Assembly (NCBI GenBank): GCA_907163345.1
Contig: CAJQUN010000461.1
Span: 186,001-250,000, forward strand
Source of the DNA: Haberlea rhodopensis
Lineage: Eukaryota; Streptophyta; Magnoliopsida; Lamiales; Gesneriaceae
DNA: 64,000 nt
Reading direction: 5' to 3'
Shown here: one piece after another, positions 23,423 to 34,909 of the stretch
Layout: every line of letters begins with the position of its first letter
How positions within the stretch are numbered: position 1 is the first letter of the stretch
The notes under the pieces: generated by a model
Told to the model about the DNA's origin: nothing
The model's input: the letters and a program-made list of their open reading frames with translations, nothing else
The model's database searches: none
Position numbers and translations under genes: made by a program

Positions 23423-24147
23423 TTACTCCCCTACTTATAAGATTTCATCCTCGAAATCGCATGCACTTACCCATAATGAAACTAAACATAAATAACATAC
23501 CAGGAAATAGTTCCGGATAGTGCTGCACCATATGCCGTTCCGTCTCCCACGTAGCCTCCTCGACACCCCGACGATCCCACTGAACTTTGACCATTGGTAT
23601 AACTTTGCTTCGTAGTCTGCGATCCTCGGGATCCAGGATTCTGATTGGTCGCTCTACGTAGGACACATCTGAGTCTAACTGTACTTCAGTAGGCTGTAAG
23701 ACATGATACGGGTCTGGCTCATACTTCCGTAACATAGAAACGTGAAAAACATCGTGTATGCCAGACAAGGATGGCGGTAGTGCCAAACGGTAGGCCAAAG
23801 TACCGATACGCTGCAAAACTTCATATGGCCCAACATAACTCGGAGACAATTTTCCCCGCATACCAAACCGAACCACACCCCTGAAAGGCGAGATCTTTAA
23901 GAAGACCCTGTCACCTAACTGGAATTCCAGCGGTCGTCGCCGCTTATTGGCAAGCCTATCCTGGGCCGCTTTCATCTTTTGGCGTATCAACTTTATCTTG
24001 TCTTCCATATTCCTGATCATATCCGGTCCTCCGACCGCTTTACTAGTCAAGTCCTCCCAATACAACGGTGACCTACATCGCCGTCCGTACAGAGCTTCAA
24101 AAGGAGCCATTTGAATGCTCGCCTGTTAGCTGTTATTATAGGAGAAC
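23423..24147 (-). pseudogene. Chromovirus H integrase C-terminus with chromodomain-like tail (unit 1, broken)
   Basis: Open minus frame of 221 codons (23445-24110) starting at MAPFEALYGRRC, the region just after the integrase catalytic core, through the GPYEVLQRIG-type C-terminal domain and IPMVKVQWDRRGVEEATWE chromodomain-like tail, ending PELF. Strong similarity to residues 1147-1350 of the F polyprotein. Upstream, the codon after NNS is TAA where unit 2 has a Tyr codon. There is also a 12-bp in-frame loss (QDRLANKRR versus QDRQAAYANKRR). Polypurine-tract complement and hairpin GATTTCA-TCCT-CGAAATC (23441-23458) lie at its end. Interrupted at 24147 by solo LTR E. Confidence 0.85.
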
Positions 24148-24813
24148 TGTGATGCCCCGAAATCAATTAATGGCACTCTGGACATTAATTATGTTTATAT
24201 GATGAATTATTGTGATGATTAAGTTATGTGTGGAAAATGAAGTGTTAACATGATTTAATTGTGTTGATTTTAATAATGAGAAAAGTATGGATTTAATGAA
24301 GTTGGTTGCATTTTTTTGTAAATGCTTTTAAAATACCATGTTAGGGTATTTTATACATCATGTTAAGTGTTGGGGTGCAAATTTAATTAAACCCTTATAA
24401 TCCCCACTACCCCACCTTTTAACTCACTTTCCCCTTTATACTCTAAATCCCCAAATCAACAACCCAAAACCCTTACCCCCTCCATTTTCGTACATGGCTT
24501 AAAAGAGGAAGATGAATCCTTCCAAAATCTTGATTTGTGGAATTTGTTGGGAGATTTGGAGTCCCCAAGAGGTATGGATACCTCCTTGATGTTTTTGTAA
24601 AGTTTTATTTGAGTTTGTTATGGTTTTGGAGGGTTTTGAAATGGGTTTGTTTGGGTGTATGTTATTTATGGTTGGGGTATGATTTTTGAAGTGTTTTATG
24701 TGGTTTTTAACGAGTTATGATGATGTTAGTGTGGTTGGAAAGTTTGGGTTTGAATGGTATGGGATTGAGCTTAGAAAATGCTCAAAAATGGCGAAAAATC
24801 GCGCACCAGCAGG

Positions 24814-24966
24814 TGGCGATCGATCGCCTGAAATAAGGCGATCGATCGCCGATGGCCAGTAGCCATTTCACGTAGCAGACTATCGATCGCCTAAAATTAA
24901 GCGATCGATCGCCGCAAGGCAAAAGAGCGAGGCGATCGATCGCCTCAAGTAGCGATCGATCGCCAC
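24814..24966. repeat. CGATCGATCG palindrome array (E, unit 1)
   Basis: Six motifs, mostly (A)GGCGATCGATCGCC(T), a 14-16 bp exact palindrome; one decayed to CTATCGATCGCC. Confidence 0.92.
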
Positions 24967-25124
24967 TGTGTAAAACATGGAAAATGATGATTTTTGATGA
25001 ATTTTTGGTATTTGGCTATTGTTTAGCTTCTAATATTGATTTGTATGGTTATGTAGAACCATCCCAAGTACCCACAACCTCAAGGAGATAAAGCTCTCTG
25101 ATTTCTCCACTTTTGGGAATTAAG

Positions 25125-25141
25125 GTACGTAAGAAACGTAC
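25125..25141. promoter_or_regulatory. GTACGT-N5-ACGTAC inverted repeat (E, unit 1)
   Basis: Perfect dyad with spacer AAGAA, preceded by AAG. Confidence 0.7.
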
Positions 25142-25177
25142 GGGCATCGGACGGTAAACCATACTCCTACGTAAGAT

Positions 25178-25359
25178 GTTTATGATGATAATGTTTATGA
25201 TGATGATTATGATAAGTAAGTTTATGATGATGGTGTTTATGATGATGATTATGATAAGTAAGTTTATGATGATGATGTTTATGATAATGATTATGATAAG
25301 TAAGTTTATGATGATGATGTTTATGATGATGATTGTGATAAGTAAGTTTATGATAATGT
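25178..25359. repeat. 42-bp tandem array in LTR E (4 units)
   Basis: Units of TTTATGATGATGATG plus TTTATGATGATGATTATGA plus TAAGTAAG. The unit 2 copy has five. Confidence 0.9.
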
Positions 25360-25971
25360 TTATACGAGGTTTATTTAACGATACGATGTTTGCGATATGG
25401 TAAGATGCCATACGACAGGGTAAGATGCCCATATGGTAAGATGCCATACGATAGGGTAAGATGCCCATATGGTAAGACGCCATAAGATGTTCCCGATATG
25501 GTAAGATGCCATACGATAGGGTAAGATGCCCATATGCACGAATGTGAATCAGGGTCAACAGATAGAAGTTAATGACTAACCAGCAAGTCTACTTAACCAA
25601 GGTTTCATACATTTAATGTTATGTTTCTTTTATGATGTAAGTAAAGATGTGTATGCTCATGATGTGTTGCCCCTGTAGGTACACTTTTGGACAGAAGGCT
25701 CAGGGTCGGGTTGAGACAGTGAGCTATGAGGAGCATGAAAGGAAATAGGATACAGGATTTTTGGGATAGCCTCTACTCTAGGAGTAGTATAATTCTATCG
25801 TTTTAACATTCATTTTGAGAATGTAATTAATTAAGTTTTTGAAACATCATATTTTGGCCTGTAATCTTATTAGCTCAAAGCTACAACCGGAACCCTAAGA
25901 CGTCATTAATACATGTTTAGTCCATTATATGTGTTCAAGATGATGTTAAGGTAGGAAGACCCTACAAGAAC

Positions 25972-26158
25972 TCTACCAGTGCTAGTGAATCCTGCCATGG
26001 AGTATCAAATTCCAAAATACATGCCCTCAACATGTCCTCGAGCGTCTGAATGGTATGCTCCGTCTGACCGTCTGTCTGAGGGTGATAGGCCGTACTCAGT
26101 CTCACCTCTGTGTCCAAAGCTGTCTGGAGACCCTCCCAGAAATGTGAAGTGAACCTCG
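25972..26158 (-). pseudogene. Chromovirus H integrase core fragment (unit 1)
   Basis: Continues the minus integrase reading interrupted by LTR E; the nucleotide sequence matches the F polyprotein gene around 60065-60250 (region encoding HPQTDGQTERTIQ, with the catalytic Glu). Ends at AACCTCGG, where it is joined to a truncated LTR of element D. The rest of H (catalytic Asp residues, RNase H, RT, gag, 5' LTR) is gone. Confidence 0.8.
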
Positions 26159-26582
26159 GTACATCAATGGCTTTGGAGTTGAACTCGAGCTGTTGATTGG
26201 AAATGCTTCCAGGGCTGAGGTACCAGTATCAGTATTGCGTAGAGCACTTTATACATTAGATAGACATTCAAGCATTCAATGCTCGCATGTGATGCATTAT
26301 TATATGTATATATGGATTGTATAAAGGGTGATTGCTTTCTCTTTTCATTTATGGTTGCATGCAATTAATATAATGTCTTGCATGATGAATTGAGAACGTG
26401 TTAGTGAATTGTGAGTTGTATGCTCATGTGAGTGGAATGGTATTTGGGGGAATGGAACATTATGTGGATTAATGTTGAGAAATTTTACAGCTGGTATGTA
26501 TGAATCCCCTAATATTACAAAAGCATGCACCATTATTGTGATAATACACTAAATAGTGGGTTAAGGGCACGGGGTCCTTACA
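26158..26582 (+). repeat. 5' LTR remnant of element D
   Basis: Last ~425 bp of the LTR, matching 11829-12252 and ending intact in GGTCCTTACA. Confidence 0.85.
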
Positions 26583-26586
26583 TTAG

Positions 26587-26603
26587 TTGTATCAGAGCAG
26601 TGG
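26587..26603 (+). promoter_or_regulatory. Primer binding site of element D, one mismatch
   Basis: TTGTATCAGAGCAGTGG where the other elements have TGGTATCAGAGCAGTGG; the G-to-T change falls in the part that pairs with the tRNA 3' end. Confidence 0.85.
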
Positions 26604-26919
26604 TTTACTCTTTGGGGCTGTTGAGGGCCAGAGGATGGATTGATGAAAAAGGATAGCACATAGTTTATGCATGATTGTAGTTAGTGTTGTGTGACAGAAC
26701 TATTATGCTTGTGAGCATATTATGATATGAGGTCATAAATGAAATGTGTTATTATTAACCATTGTGGTTGCAGGATCGTATGGAATATGATGGAAATGGT
26801 ATTGATGGAATGATTTGCACTTTATGTGATAAGTGCTAAGGAATCTGATTTTGTAGGACTTGTGAACTACTGTATTAACTGCACATATTGTTATCATTGT
26901 CTTGATGCAGGGGTATTGT

Positions 26920-27140
26920 GTTATGAAATACTTGTTGTTGTTCCACAAGCGAGGGGTATTGTGATATGGAATACTTGCCGCTGTTCCACAAGCGATGGGT
27001 ATTGTGATATGGAATACTTGCCGCTGTTCCACAAGCGAGGGGTATTGCGCTATGGGATACTTGCCGCTGCTACACGAAAGCTAGGGGTATTGTGATATGA
27101 AATACTTGCCGCTATTACACGAAAGCGAGGGGTATTGATT
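26920..27140. repeat. ~44-48 bp tandem block with CCGCTGTTCCACAAGCGA
   Basis: Five imperfect units containing TATTGTGATATGGAATACTTG and CCGCTGTTCCACAAGCGA. Confidence 0.85.
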
Positions 27141-27261
27141 GTGTACCGCCATCGAGCGATGAGTTTGGGAACGAAGTGCTACATGGTGATGTAAGGCACC
27201 TCTTGCGTCCGAATGGAACAAAGTGCTACATACATGTGAGTCAGCTCCTAAGTCCATATTA

Positions 27262-27620
27262 TGCCTCTGTATATAGCAATGATGTGTTACCGTTGTGTAC
27301 GTGGCGATGATGTGATACCACTGTTTACATAGCGAGGAATTATGCCGCTGTATACTTAACGATGGTTTATGACGCTATATACATAGCAAGGAATTATGCC
27401 GATGTATACGTAGCGGTGATTTATGCCGCCGTATATGTAGCGATGGTTTGTTCCGCTGTATACATAGCGATGGGTTATGCCGCTGTATACGTAGCGATGG
27501 ATTATACCGCTGTATATGTAGCAATAATGTGTTACCGTTGTGTACGTGGCGATGATGTGATACCGATGTATACGTAGCAAGGAATTATACCGCTGCATGC
27601 GTAGCGAGGGATTATACCAC
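27262..27620. repeat. ~27-30 bp tandem block with CCGCTGTATACGTAGCGA
   Basis: About a dozen imperfect units in which CGCT and AGCG flank a GTATAC/TATACG core, so each can form a short hairpin. Equivalent position to the 3722-4570 block in element A. Confidence 0.85.
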
Positions 27621-27724
27621 TATTGAACGATGAGTGTGGATTGTATACCACGTTGGGCGATGCATAGAAATGTGCCGCTATTATACTAGCAATGAAAAAT
27701 ATTATATTGCAATTGTGTTAGCAA

Positions 27725-27905
27725 TAATATTTGGATGTCATGTGTTGACATGTACCATCACCAGTTGACGAGGATATTTGGATGTCACATGTTGACATGT
27801 ACCGTCACAACGATATTTGGATGTCATGTGTTGACATGTACCATCATGCGTTGACGAGGATATTTGGATGTCATGTGTTGACACGTATCGTCACATCTTG
27901 ACGAG
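27725..27905. repeat. Tandem block with ATGTCATGTGTTGACATGTACC
   Basis: Four units of roughly 45-60 bp, each with an internal ATGTCA...TGACAT-type dyad followed by a GTACC(A/G)TCA tail. Confidence 0.8.
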
Positions 27906-28281
27906 ACCATTATGCCGAGCAGATTTGCTCGATGAATAAATGGATGTGCCGTATAGGTAAGCGTACCGCAACACGTATTTGAGGAAAATATTTTACGAGT
28001 AGTGGTACCTTTGGGATGGCTATGGCCAAGTGACTGGTGGTAGGAGTAGTTATTGAGGAGACTACTTGCATATACCGATGTGAAGTATGGTGGACATTGT
28101 CACACCCACACATGAAGGTGTAGAATAAGTCGGATTAGGATGCTTTGTGGTTGAACAAGGACACCGGGATGTCCGTTGTGTATTGGTGTTAGAGAAATAT
28201 TGGGTGATGACCCACTACTCTAATTGATGGTATGGCATGGTATACCGGGGTGGAATGTATGATAGTTTGAAGGTTTGGTAT

Positions 28282-30790
28282 TGTAATGCCCGGAATATAT
28301 TATAAATATTTATTTGTTGATAATTGCGATAATTATGAGATAATTACGGAATTCAACTACTGGGAATTTTATTGGGAGCGGAGTTGGGATAAATTATTCC
28401 GGGATTGAATTTAAAATGTTAATTAAATTTAAAGGGATTTTTATTAGTAATAATGTGGATTATTTGAGATTGAGTTATAAATTAAATTAGTAGGGTATTT
28501 GAGATAGATTTGAGTGGTATGGTTTAAATTTAGGGTTGACCCAACAAAACACACACCAACTCCTAAACACACACTAAAAACCGATTTTCCTCCTCCTTTT
28601 CCCCTTCTTTCACGTCAGCTACCACTCTTCAACGCAAGAGGCGATTTTATTTCATGTTTCTGGCTCGATTCTTACAAGGTATCATGTGTGTGACTTTATT
28701 ATCCATCTCCCTTGAATTTATTTTGTTGAATGTTCGATTTTGCTCGTTTTCCCTACGGTTTTGGGGCGATTTTTGTACATTTTGGGGGCTGTCGATTTTG
28801 TCATTTGATTCGAAAATATGCTGTAGTCTGGACTCGATATCTTCATGTTTTGGGTTGAAATTTATGTTATATTTAGGCTTGAATCCTTGTAGCTTGGTTC
28901 GAAATTTTCTACTTCTTTTGGGTCGAATTTGTGCTGTTTCAATTCGAAAATCCTTGCTAGTTGGATTTGGATCATTGTTTTAGTTGGGTGTGATAAAAAT
29001 GGTGGTCTTATGTGTTGCTGTATGCCATGTGCGTGAGTGGTGTGTGCTGTGTGCGTGAGTTGTGTGCGCATGATGTGTGTGTTAGTGTGTGTATTGAGGT
29101 GTATAGGTGATGTTCAGGCATATGAGTGTGTACATTGATATATGTTCATATATAGGTTTATATAAATATGTATAGGTGGAGTATATGCATGAATATGTAT
29201 GCTCTAGCTTGTATTGTTGTGTGTATATGGTATAACTTATGGTTCATGGGTTAGTGAGAAAGTATCAAAGCTAGTTCGATTGATGTAGATCTTGCTACTT
29301 GTGTTAGTGCATGATTCTAAGTATGAGGGGGGTGTTACTTCTAGATGTTGGGAAGTGTTGGATAATCTTATGACCGAGACGTTGGATAATATGAGAAAGT
29401 AGAGTGCATTTTATTAATTTAAAGAGAGAGAATCTTATCATTGAAAGTTTTAGTATCTACATGACAATTTCATGACATTATTACATGGTTGCTCAAGAGT
29501 AGTGTCAATTGTCTTAATTATATAACAATGTTCATTTTATCGAGTTGCCGATTTACGATCTTGAATTAGGAATGGAGAAATACCTAATGATAACAATTGT
29601 ATTATTAATGAGTTAATATTGAGTGGTAATTTTGATATAGATTCTACAAGATTCTCTGGATGTCGGGATAGCCTATCATATTGTCGACCCTAAGGTACGT
29701 AGTGACGTACGAGCAGGTATAATATGAATTATTTCGTATTCCAGTATTAGTGTATTGTTGAATTGTGATGACTGAATATAAGTAAATGAATATGTGAATT
29801 GAGTTTGATATATGTGGTATGGTGGACACGTAAATGTACGTGGTCTGGATACGGTGTTGGGTATGGATGCCTTTGGCATGATCATATGAGAAACGATTTA
29901 GACTGAGATTAACTGATAGGCAGAGTTGACTTCTATACGGGATTCGTTATGATTGAGCATAATTGGTGAATTGTGATTTTATTGAATATATTGCATTGAT
30001 AAGTATCATGTTTTGAATAACGATACTAAACTTGATATTATGAAAGCGTGTAAGCTTGAAACAGGAACATTGTATAAGCTATACAGATTAAGAACTTCAT
30101 AGGGAGTACATTTTATAGATTTTCGATACTCTTAAATCGTGATATCATTATCTTTATGCATTGTTATGATATGAGTAGTGTGATGTTGGTATGCTCACCC
30201 ATGTGGGGGCTGTTTCTGTTGAAACAGGTACAACAGGTACTAAGCTCCTTTGGGATGTTTGTTCGAGCTTTGTTGGATCAAGCCGCTTCCAGAAGCATAT
30301 ATGAGTGTGGGTAAATAGGATACGCTATTTATTCAGTTATATTGGTATTCATTTATTTGTTGCTCATATGTGAGCAACTGGAAGCATGTATATGGGCTAT
30401 ATAAGGGTGTTGAAGCCCACTTTTGATGTCTTCTTAGTATGGTGTTTTCCCTGGCTGGTAACTTATTTAGGGTTTGGTTCTATTAAGAATTGTGTTTTTC
30501 CCTGGCTGGGAGTTATTTTGGTAATGTGTTTTATTTTGGGATAGCTCAATTTATGGGGAGACTATGCCCAAATTTTATAAAAACCCACGATGTAAAAGTG
30601 GTGCAATGGTGATAATAATGGGTGAACCTTGAATTTTATTGCTGGTAGATGTGATCATTCCTTGCTGTTATTATTTATGTCATGGAGAATATAGAAGCAT
30701 GTAATGATTCTTTTAAAGATTGAAATTTTTCACATACACAAATGACGTCATAATTGCACTAATGATGAGTTAAGGGGTTGGGGCCTTACA
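28282..30790 (+). mobile_element. Solo LTR G
   Basis: 2,509 bp from TGTAATGCCCGG to GGGGCCTTACA with a perfect 5-bp target duplication GGTAT (28277-28281 and 30791-30795). Element D sequence continues across it. It has AAG|GTACGT-N4-ACGTAC (29695-29710) and an acceptor-like GTTGAAACAG near 30229, but I find no GATCGATC array, unlike every other LTR family that is complete in this region. Confidence 0.92.
29695..29710. promoter_or_regulatory. GTACGT-N4-ACGTAC inverted repeat (G)
   Basis: Perfect dyad with spacer AGTG, preceded by AAG. Confidence 0.7.
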
Positions 30791-31933
30791 GGTATAAACA
30801 TAAGGAGGCAGCGATCTGCAAGCCAGGTATTGTTGCAGTGCTATAGTGAGCTTGTTGTAGCTATTATACTGCTCGTTGGAACCGAGTTTGGTTTATCGTA
30901 TGATGATACGATGAGGGTTTATGGTGGACTCGTTTAGTCACTATGTTGCATTAGGTTTGAAGCATGGAATACCTCACGAGGACGTTTATACGTTAAATTT
31001 TTGAGTGATTTGTACTGGGATATCTCAATTTTGTTGGGAGTACCAACGTGAGTGTCAACAAGTCGTTGTTAACTTTGGTTGAGAATCCTTGCATATGGAA
31101 TGCAATGGGGGACACGATCAGAATTGTGGGATATAGTTAGTGGGGTGACACTACTATATTAATTGTATCTCTTGGAGAGATTTGAAACATATTGTCATGG
31201 AGACAGCTGGTATTGGTCGATGGTTGATTGTGAATCAGCCATGGTAAGCATTACTAGTGTTGGACTGGGTAATGGCTTTATATTTCGGTGAGACGTACAA
31301 GGAGACGTCTCTGTGGAGATGCTCGAGAACGTGGAGTACTATGGTATTAGTACAGAGCATCGTTAATTGGGTATACGTCATGTATACCGATTTTGATTTG
31401 GTATCAGTGGCAAGGATGCACTATTCTGAACCATATGTGTATTTATTGGTTCCGGGATACATTTTGGTATAAATATATCCATGTTTTCCGAACGGTGGTT
31501 CAAGATTGGAGGGTCATGGGTTCATGACACTTTCCTTGTGAGGAAGACAGTATTGATATACCTATTGGGAATCCTTGAGAGATTCAATGATTCGGTACGC
31601 GTGGTGTTGATGTGGAGTTCACACCATTAGCAGTTGGTTCGTCAATCAATATTCTCTGCGGTGTGAGAATAACTGAGGATTGACAGTTGTATCTGGGGCT
31701 TATGGGTATGATTGGAGATACCGGAGCCGAGTGCATTGAGTATGCATGTGGTGTTGGTGCTTAGGCATGTATACCGATGTGTGTATACGAATGCCAGCAT
31801 TTTGGTACTTGTTGAGCATCGGATTAGTATGCTTGGATGAATGAATCTCTGGTGAGAGATTGTGGCACCTTGAGATTGGAAATCTCAATGACACGATGTA
31901 TTCCGAAGAATGATCGTGAGGTCTGGTTGACTT

Positions 31934-32135
31934 CCTCTGAGGAGGGATTGTCGTATTTTGGGGTCATGGTAATTCATTACTGGGTAACTCGATTGCATCC
32001 CTGTGTTAGGATTGTTGAATCCTAGGATAAATGATCCTCTGAGGAGGGATTGTCGTATTTTGGGGTCATGGTAGTTCATTACTGGGTAATCGATAGCATC
32101 CCTGTGTTAGGATTGTTGAATCCTTGGATAAATGA
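31934..32135 (+). repeat. 102-bp tandem duplication inside element D (unit 2)
   Basis: Same two-copy duplication as at 9383-9585. Confidence 0.85.
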
Positions 32136-32753
32136 GGGATGGCCAGGATTGGATTTGTTGGGTGTCGTTGTCGGCACAGGTGGCGAGAATGCAATCGATT
32201 TTCTTATATGCCCTCTATGGAAACTTGAGGCATTGTGGAGTCTCGATTGTGTGTTTGGACCGAGATATGAATTCTTGGAATACACGGATGTAGGCATCTT
32301 TGGAGATGTGTTTGTGTTGATCGGTGGCCACGAGTTGCCCGATCCGAGTTGCAAATGGTGCAACTACTCCCTCGCCGGAGATGGATTTGGAGAGCGGAAA
32401 CCGGGTTCAGTATGTGTATACTGTGGAATACCAGTGGTATTCGTCGTAACGATGTATGTTTGACATCGTAGACTAAGTGATGGAGATATCATGGAAGTGA
32501 TATCTACGTTGGAATCAGGGATGATTCGAGTAGCTAGCAGTTACGGTTGACTGACTACTTTTAGGTGGTTAGCATCGAGGCATACTGACGTCTTTTTAAG
32601 ATTGTAATTGTTTGGGAGGTTTACTCCAGTCGATAATTTGGTGTGAAGTCGGTGTCCTTGCTGCTGGTGTTTCGATCATGATACATTCATGAATCGATTT
32701 TGTGGATCTGATTGAAATAAGAGGTCTTGGCAGTACGTGGAGTACGCCTGTGC

Positions 32754-32790
32754 AAATTTCGAGGATGAAATTTTATTGGTGGGGGATAAT
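32754..32790 (+). promoter_or_regulatory. Hairpin and polypurine tract of element D (unit 2)
   Basis: AAATTTC...GAAATTT inverted repeat at 32754-32773, then GGTGGGGGATAAT directly before the LTR. Confidence 0.8.
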
Positions 32791-34909
32791 TGTGATGCCC
32801 AGGAATTAATGGTGTAAATCCCGGTGTGGTAATGGTCCTTAATGGATTCTAATTGTTGCAGATATGAATTAATTGCAGTCCTGGGATTCTCGAGGATTTT
32901 AAATCTGGTATTTTGGGTCGTTGGATCTAAGGGTTGAGATTGTATTCTCATCGTGGTGTTAAACCTTGGAATTGAGTTTTTGGTGGGATCTGAGGTCTGG
33001 GGTGCTGATTTGGGGCTGGTAATGAAAATTGAGATTGAGAGGTATTTATTGAACACAAATGATTTTTAATGAGTCATGATGTATTTGTGGATGACTAAGG
33101 ATTTTTGGAGCCTTGGTAGTATATATACCAAGTGGACTTGGTGTTCAGTGGTTGCATTGTTTCTCTCCCTCTCTCTATCCCCTCTCTCCTGCGATTCTTC
33201 TCTCCCTTTCTCCCTTTTTTCTCCTCCCATGGAAGAATCGAGCAAGGCTCGATCTCGGAGCGAGGTTTCTCAAAGATATCTTGGTAATCTTCTTCCCCTC
33301 CCTTTTGTCTTGGTTTTGATATGAATTTTGTGTAGTTTGGTAAGTTTTGGGATGGGTTTAAGTTTTTAGATTTTAAAGATTTTTGGGTTGGTATGTTTAA
33401 GGAAGATTTATGGTTCCTTGTTGAGGATTTGGGGTGTATTGGGTGTTAGAATTGTTGTTATGGGGTTTTAACCCATAAAACGCCATTTTCAGGCTATTTC
33501 AGAGCTTGTCGATCGATTGGCCAGGGGGCGCCGATCGATCGCGCGTTATTAGAAAATTTGACGACGATGCACTTTGCGCTCGATCGATCAAGCAAAGCTT
33601 CCGATCGATCGAGAAGGTCAGGCGATCGATCGAGCGGAGCTGATTTTTGGCATAAAACATTCTGGAGCTCTCGATCGATCGGGCACTTTTGGCCGATCGA
33701 TCGAGAGGCCTTGTTTTGTGGAAATTGTTGGTTGTTGTGGAATCGATGCATACTTCACCCGGGTATTTTAAATGGTTAATCATCATGACTTGATGATGTA
33801 TTTGGAGGTTGAATACGTGCTAGGGTACGTGTTTTTGGGCACATAATTAATTGTGAGTTATTAACTGTATTTAGCATTTAATTCACGGGATCTCGGGGCA
33901 AACGCAGGATTGGCTCTAGCTATTGAATCATAAGGTACGTGTAGCGTACGAGCATGATATTATTGTCATAAGCATGAATAATATATGATTGTGGTAAGCA
34001 TTAAGGTATGCAATGAGAATTATGTAGTGCCACTGTTAAGCGAGTAATGATTGGATGTTGTCGCTGTTGAGCGAACATCGGTAATAATGCCGCCGCTGTT
34101 GAGCTTACGAGAGGATAGAATGCCGCTGCTGTTGAGCGAGCGATGAGATATGATGTGATAGAATTGTAAAATTCTTGTTAAGATATATGTGATATCTATA
34201 AATCATGAGTATAATGATTTAACTATATTTGGTTATGGAATTAATGGATTTGAACATGGGCGTAGTTAATCAACGTAATGATTAACTGATTTTGGGGATT
34301 TTATGGTTTTGATTATTGTGAGAACAGGGACAACACAGGGAATCAAATATAAATGATACTATACAGGGAGTATCTTTACATTTACGATTTTTACATTCTG
34401 TAATTATGAATTATGGTATTACGGTTATTGAGATGGTGGTATTGGTATGCTCACCCCGTGTGGGGGTTGTCTCTGTTGGGGCAGGTGAACAGGTACATCA
34501 ATGGCTTTGGAGTTGAGCTCGAGCTGTCGATTGGAAATGTTTCTAGGCCTGACGTACCAGTATCGATATTGAGTAGAGCGCTTTATACATTAGATACACA
34601 TTCACGCATTCAATGCTCGCCTGTGATGCATTATTATATGTGTATATGGATTGTATAAAGGGTGATTGCTTTCTCTTTTCATTTATGGTTGCATGCAATT
34701 AATTATAGTGTCTTGCATGATGAATTGAGAATGTGTTCGTGTATTGTGAGGTGTATGCTCATGTTAGTGGAATGGGGAATGGAACATTATGTGGATTAAT
34801 GTCGAGAAATTTTATAGCTGGTATGTATGATTCCCCTAATATTATAAAAGCATGCACCATTATTGCGATAATACACTAAATAGCGGGTTAAGGGCACGGG
34901 GTCCTTATA
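32791..34909 (+). repeat. 3' LTR of element D (unit 2)
   Basis: 2,119 bp; the same changed end CCTTATA as unit 1. TATA at 33120-33127, GATCGATC array 33509-33708, AAG|GTACGT-N3-CGTAC at 33935-33949. It retains the 110 bp (33675-33784) deleted in unit 1. Confidence 0.9.
33509..33708. repeat. CGATCGATCG palindrome array (D, unit 2)
   Basis: Seven motifs, including CTCGATCGATCGGG and CCGATCGATCGAG, which are missing in unit 1. Confidence 0.9.

Larger units (their letters stand above)
7958..25966. repeat. Segmental duplication, unit 1 (~18.0 kb)
   Basis: Collinear with 30510-56630 once the element C insertion (46155-54020 plus 5-bp target duplication) is removed. By eye the units differ at about 1-2 percent of bases plus several indels. 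Left homology begins inside an LTR of family G (GAGTTATTTTGG); on the right both units reach the end of LTR E. Confidence 0.9.
24148..25966 (+). mobile_element. Solo LTR of chromovirus E (unit 1)
   Basis: 1,819 bp, TGTGATGCCCCG ... AAGACCCTACA, flanked by the 5-bp target duplication AGAAC (24143-24147 and 25967-25971). The integrase reading of H resumes right after it, so this is a clean insertion reduced to one LTR. Contains a TATA-like TTTATA near 24434, a candidate donor CAAGAG|GTATGG (about 24575), GATCGATC array (24814-24966), a 68-nt candidate exon ending AAG|GTACGT at 25125, a 42-bp tandem array and an acceptor-like CCCCTGTAG near 25678. Confidence 0.92.
26158..34909 (+). mobile_element. 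Non-autonomous element D, 5'-truncated and interrupted by solo LTR G
   Basis: Partial 5' LTR (26158-26582), primer binding site (26587-26603), non-coding internal sequence (26583-28281, then 30796-32790) and 3' LTR (32791-34909). The internal region lacks gag-pol motifs and carries three tandem-repeat blocks in its 5' half. Unit 1 keeps only the 3' half of its counterpart. Confidence 0.85.

Noticed and set aside
25049..25558. 169-182 codon Ile/Asn-rich and Met-rich frames (also 55659-56207)
   Set aside because: Translation of the 42-bp array in LTR E, again a multiple of 3.
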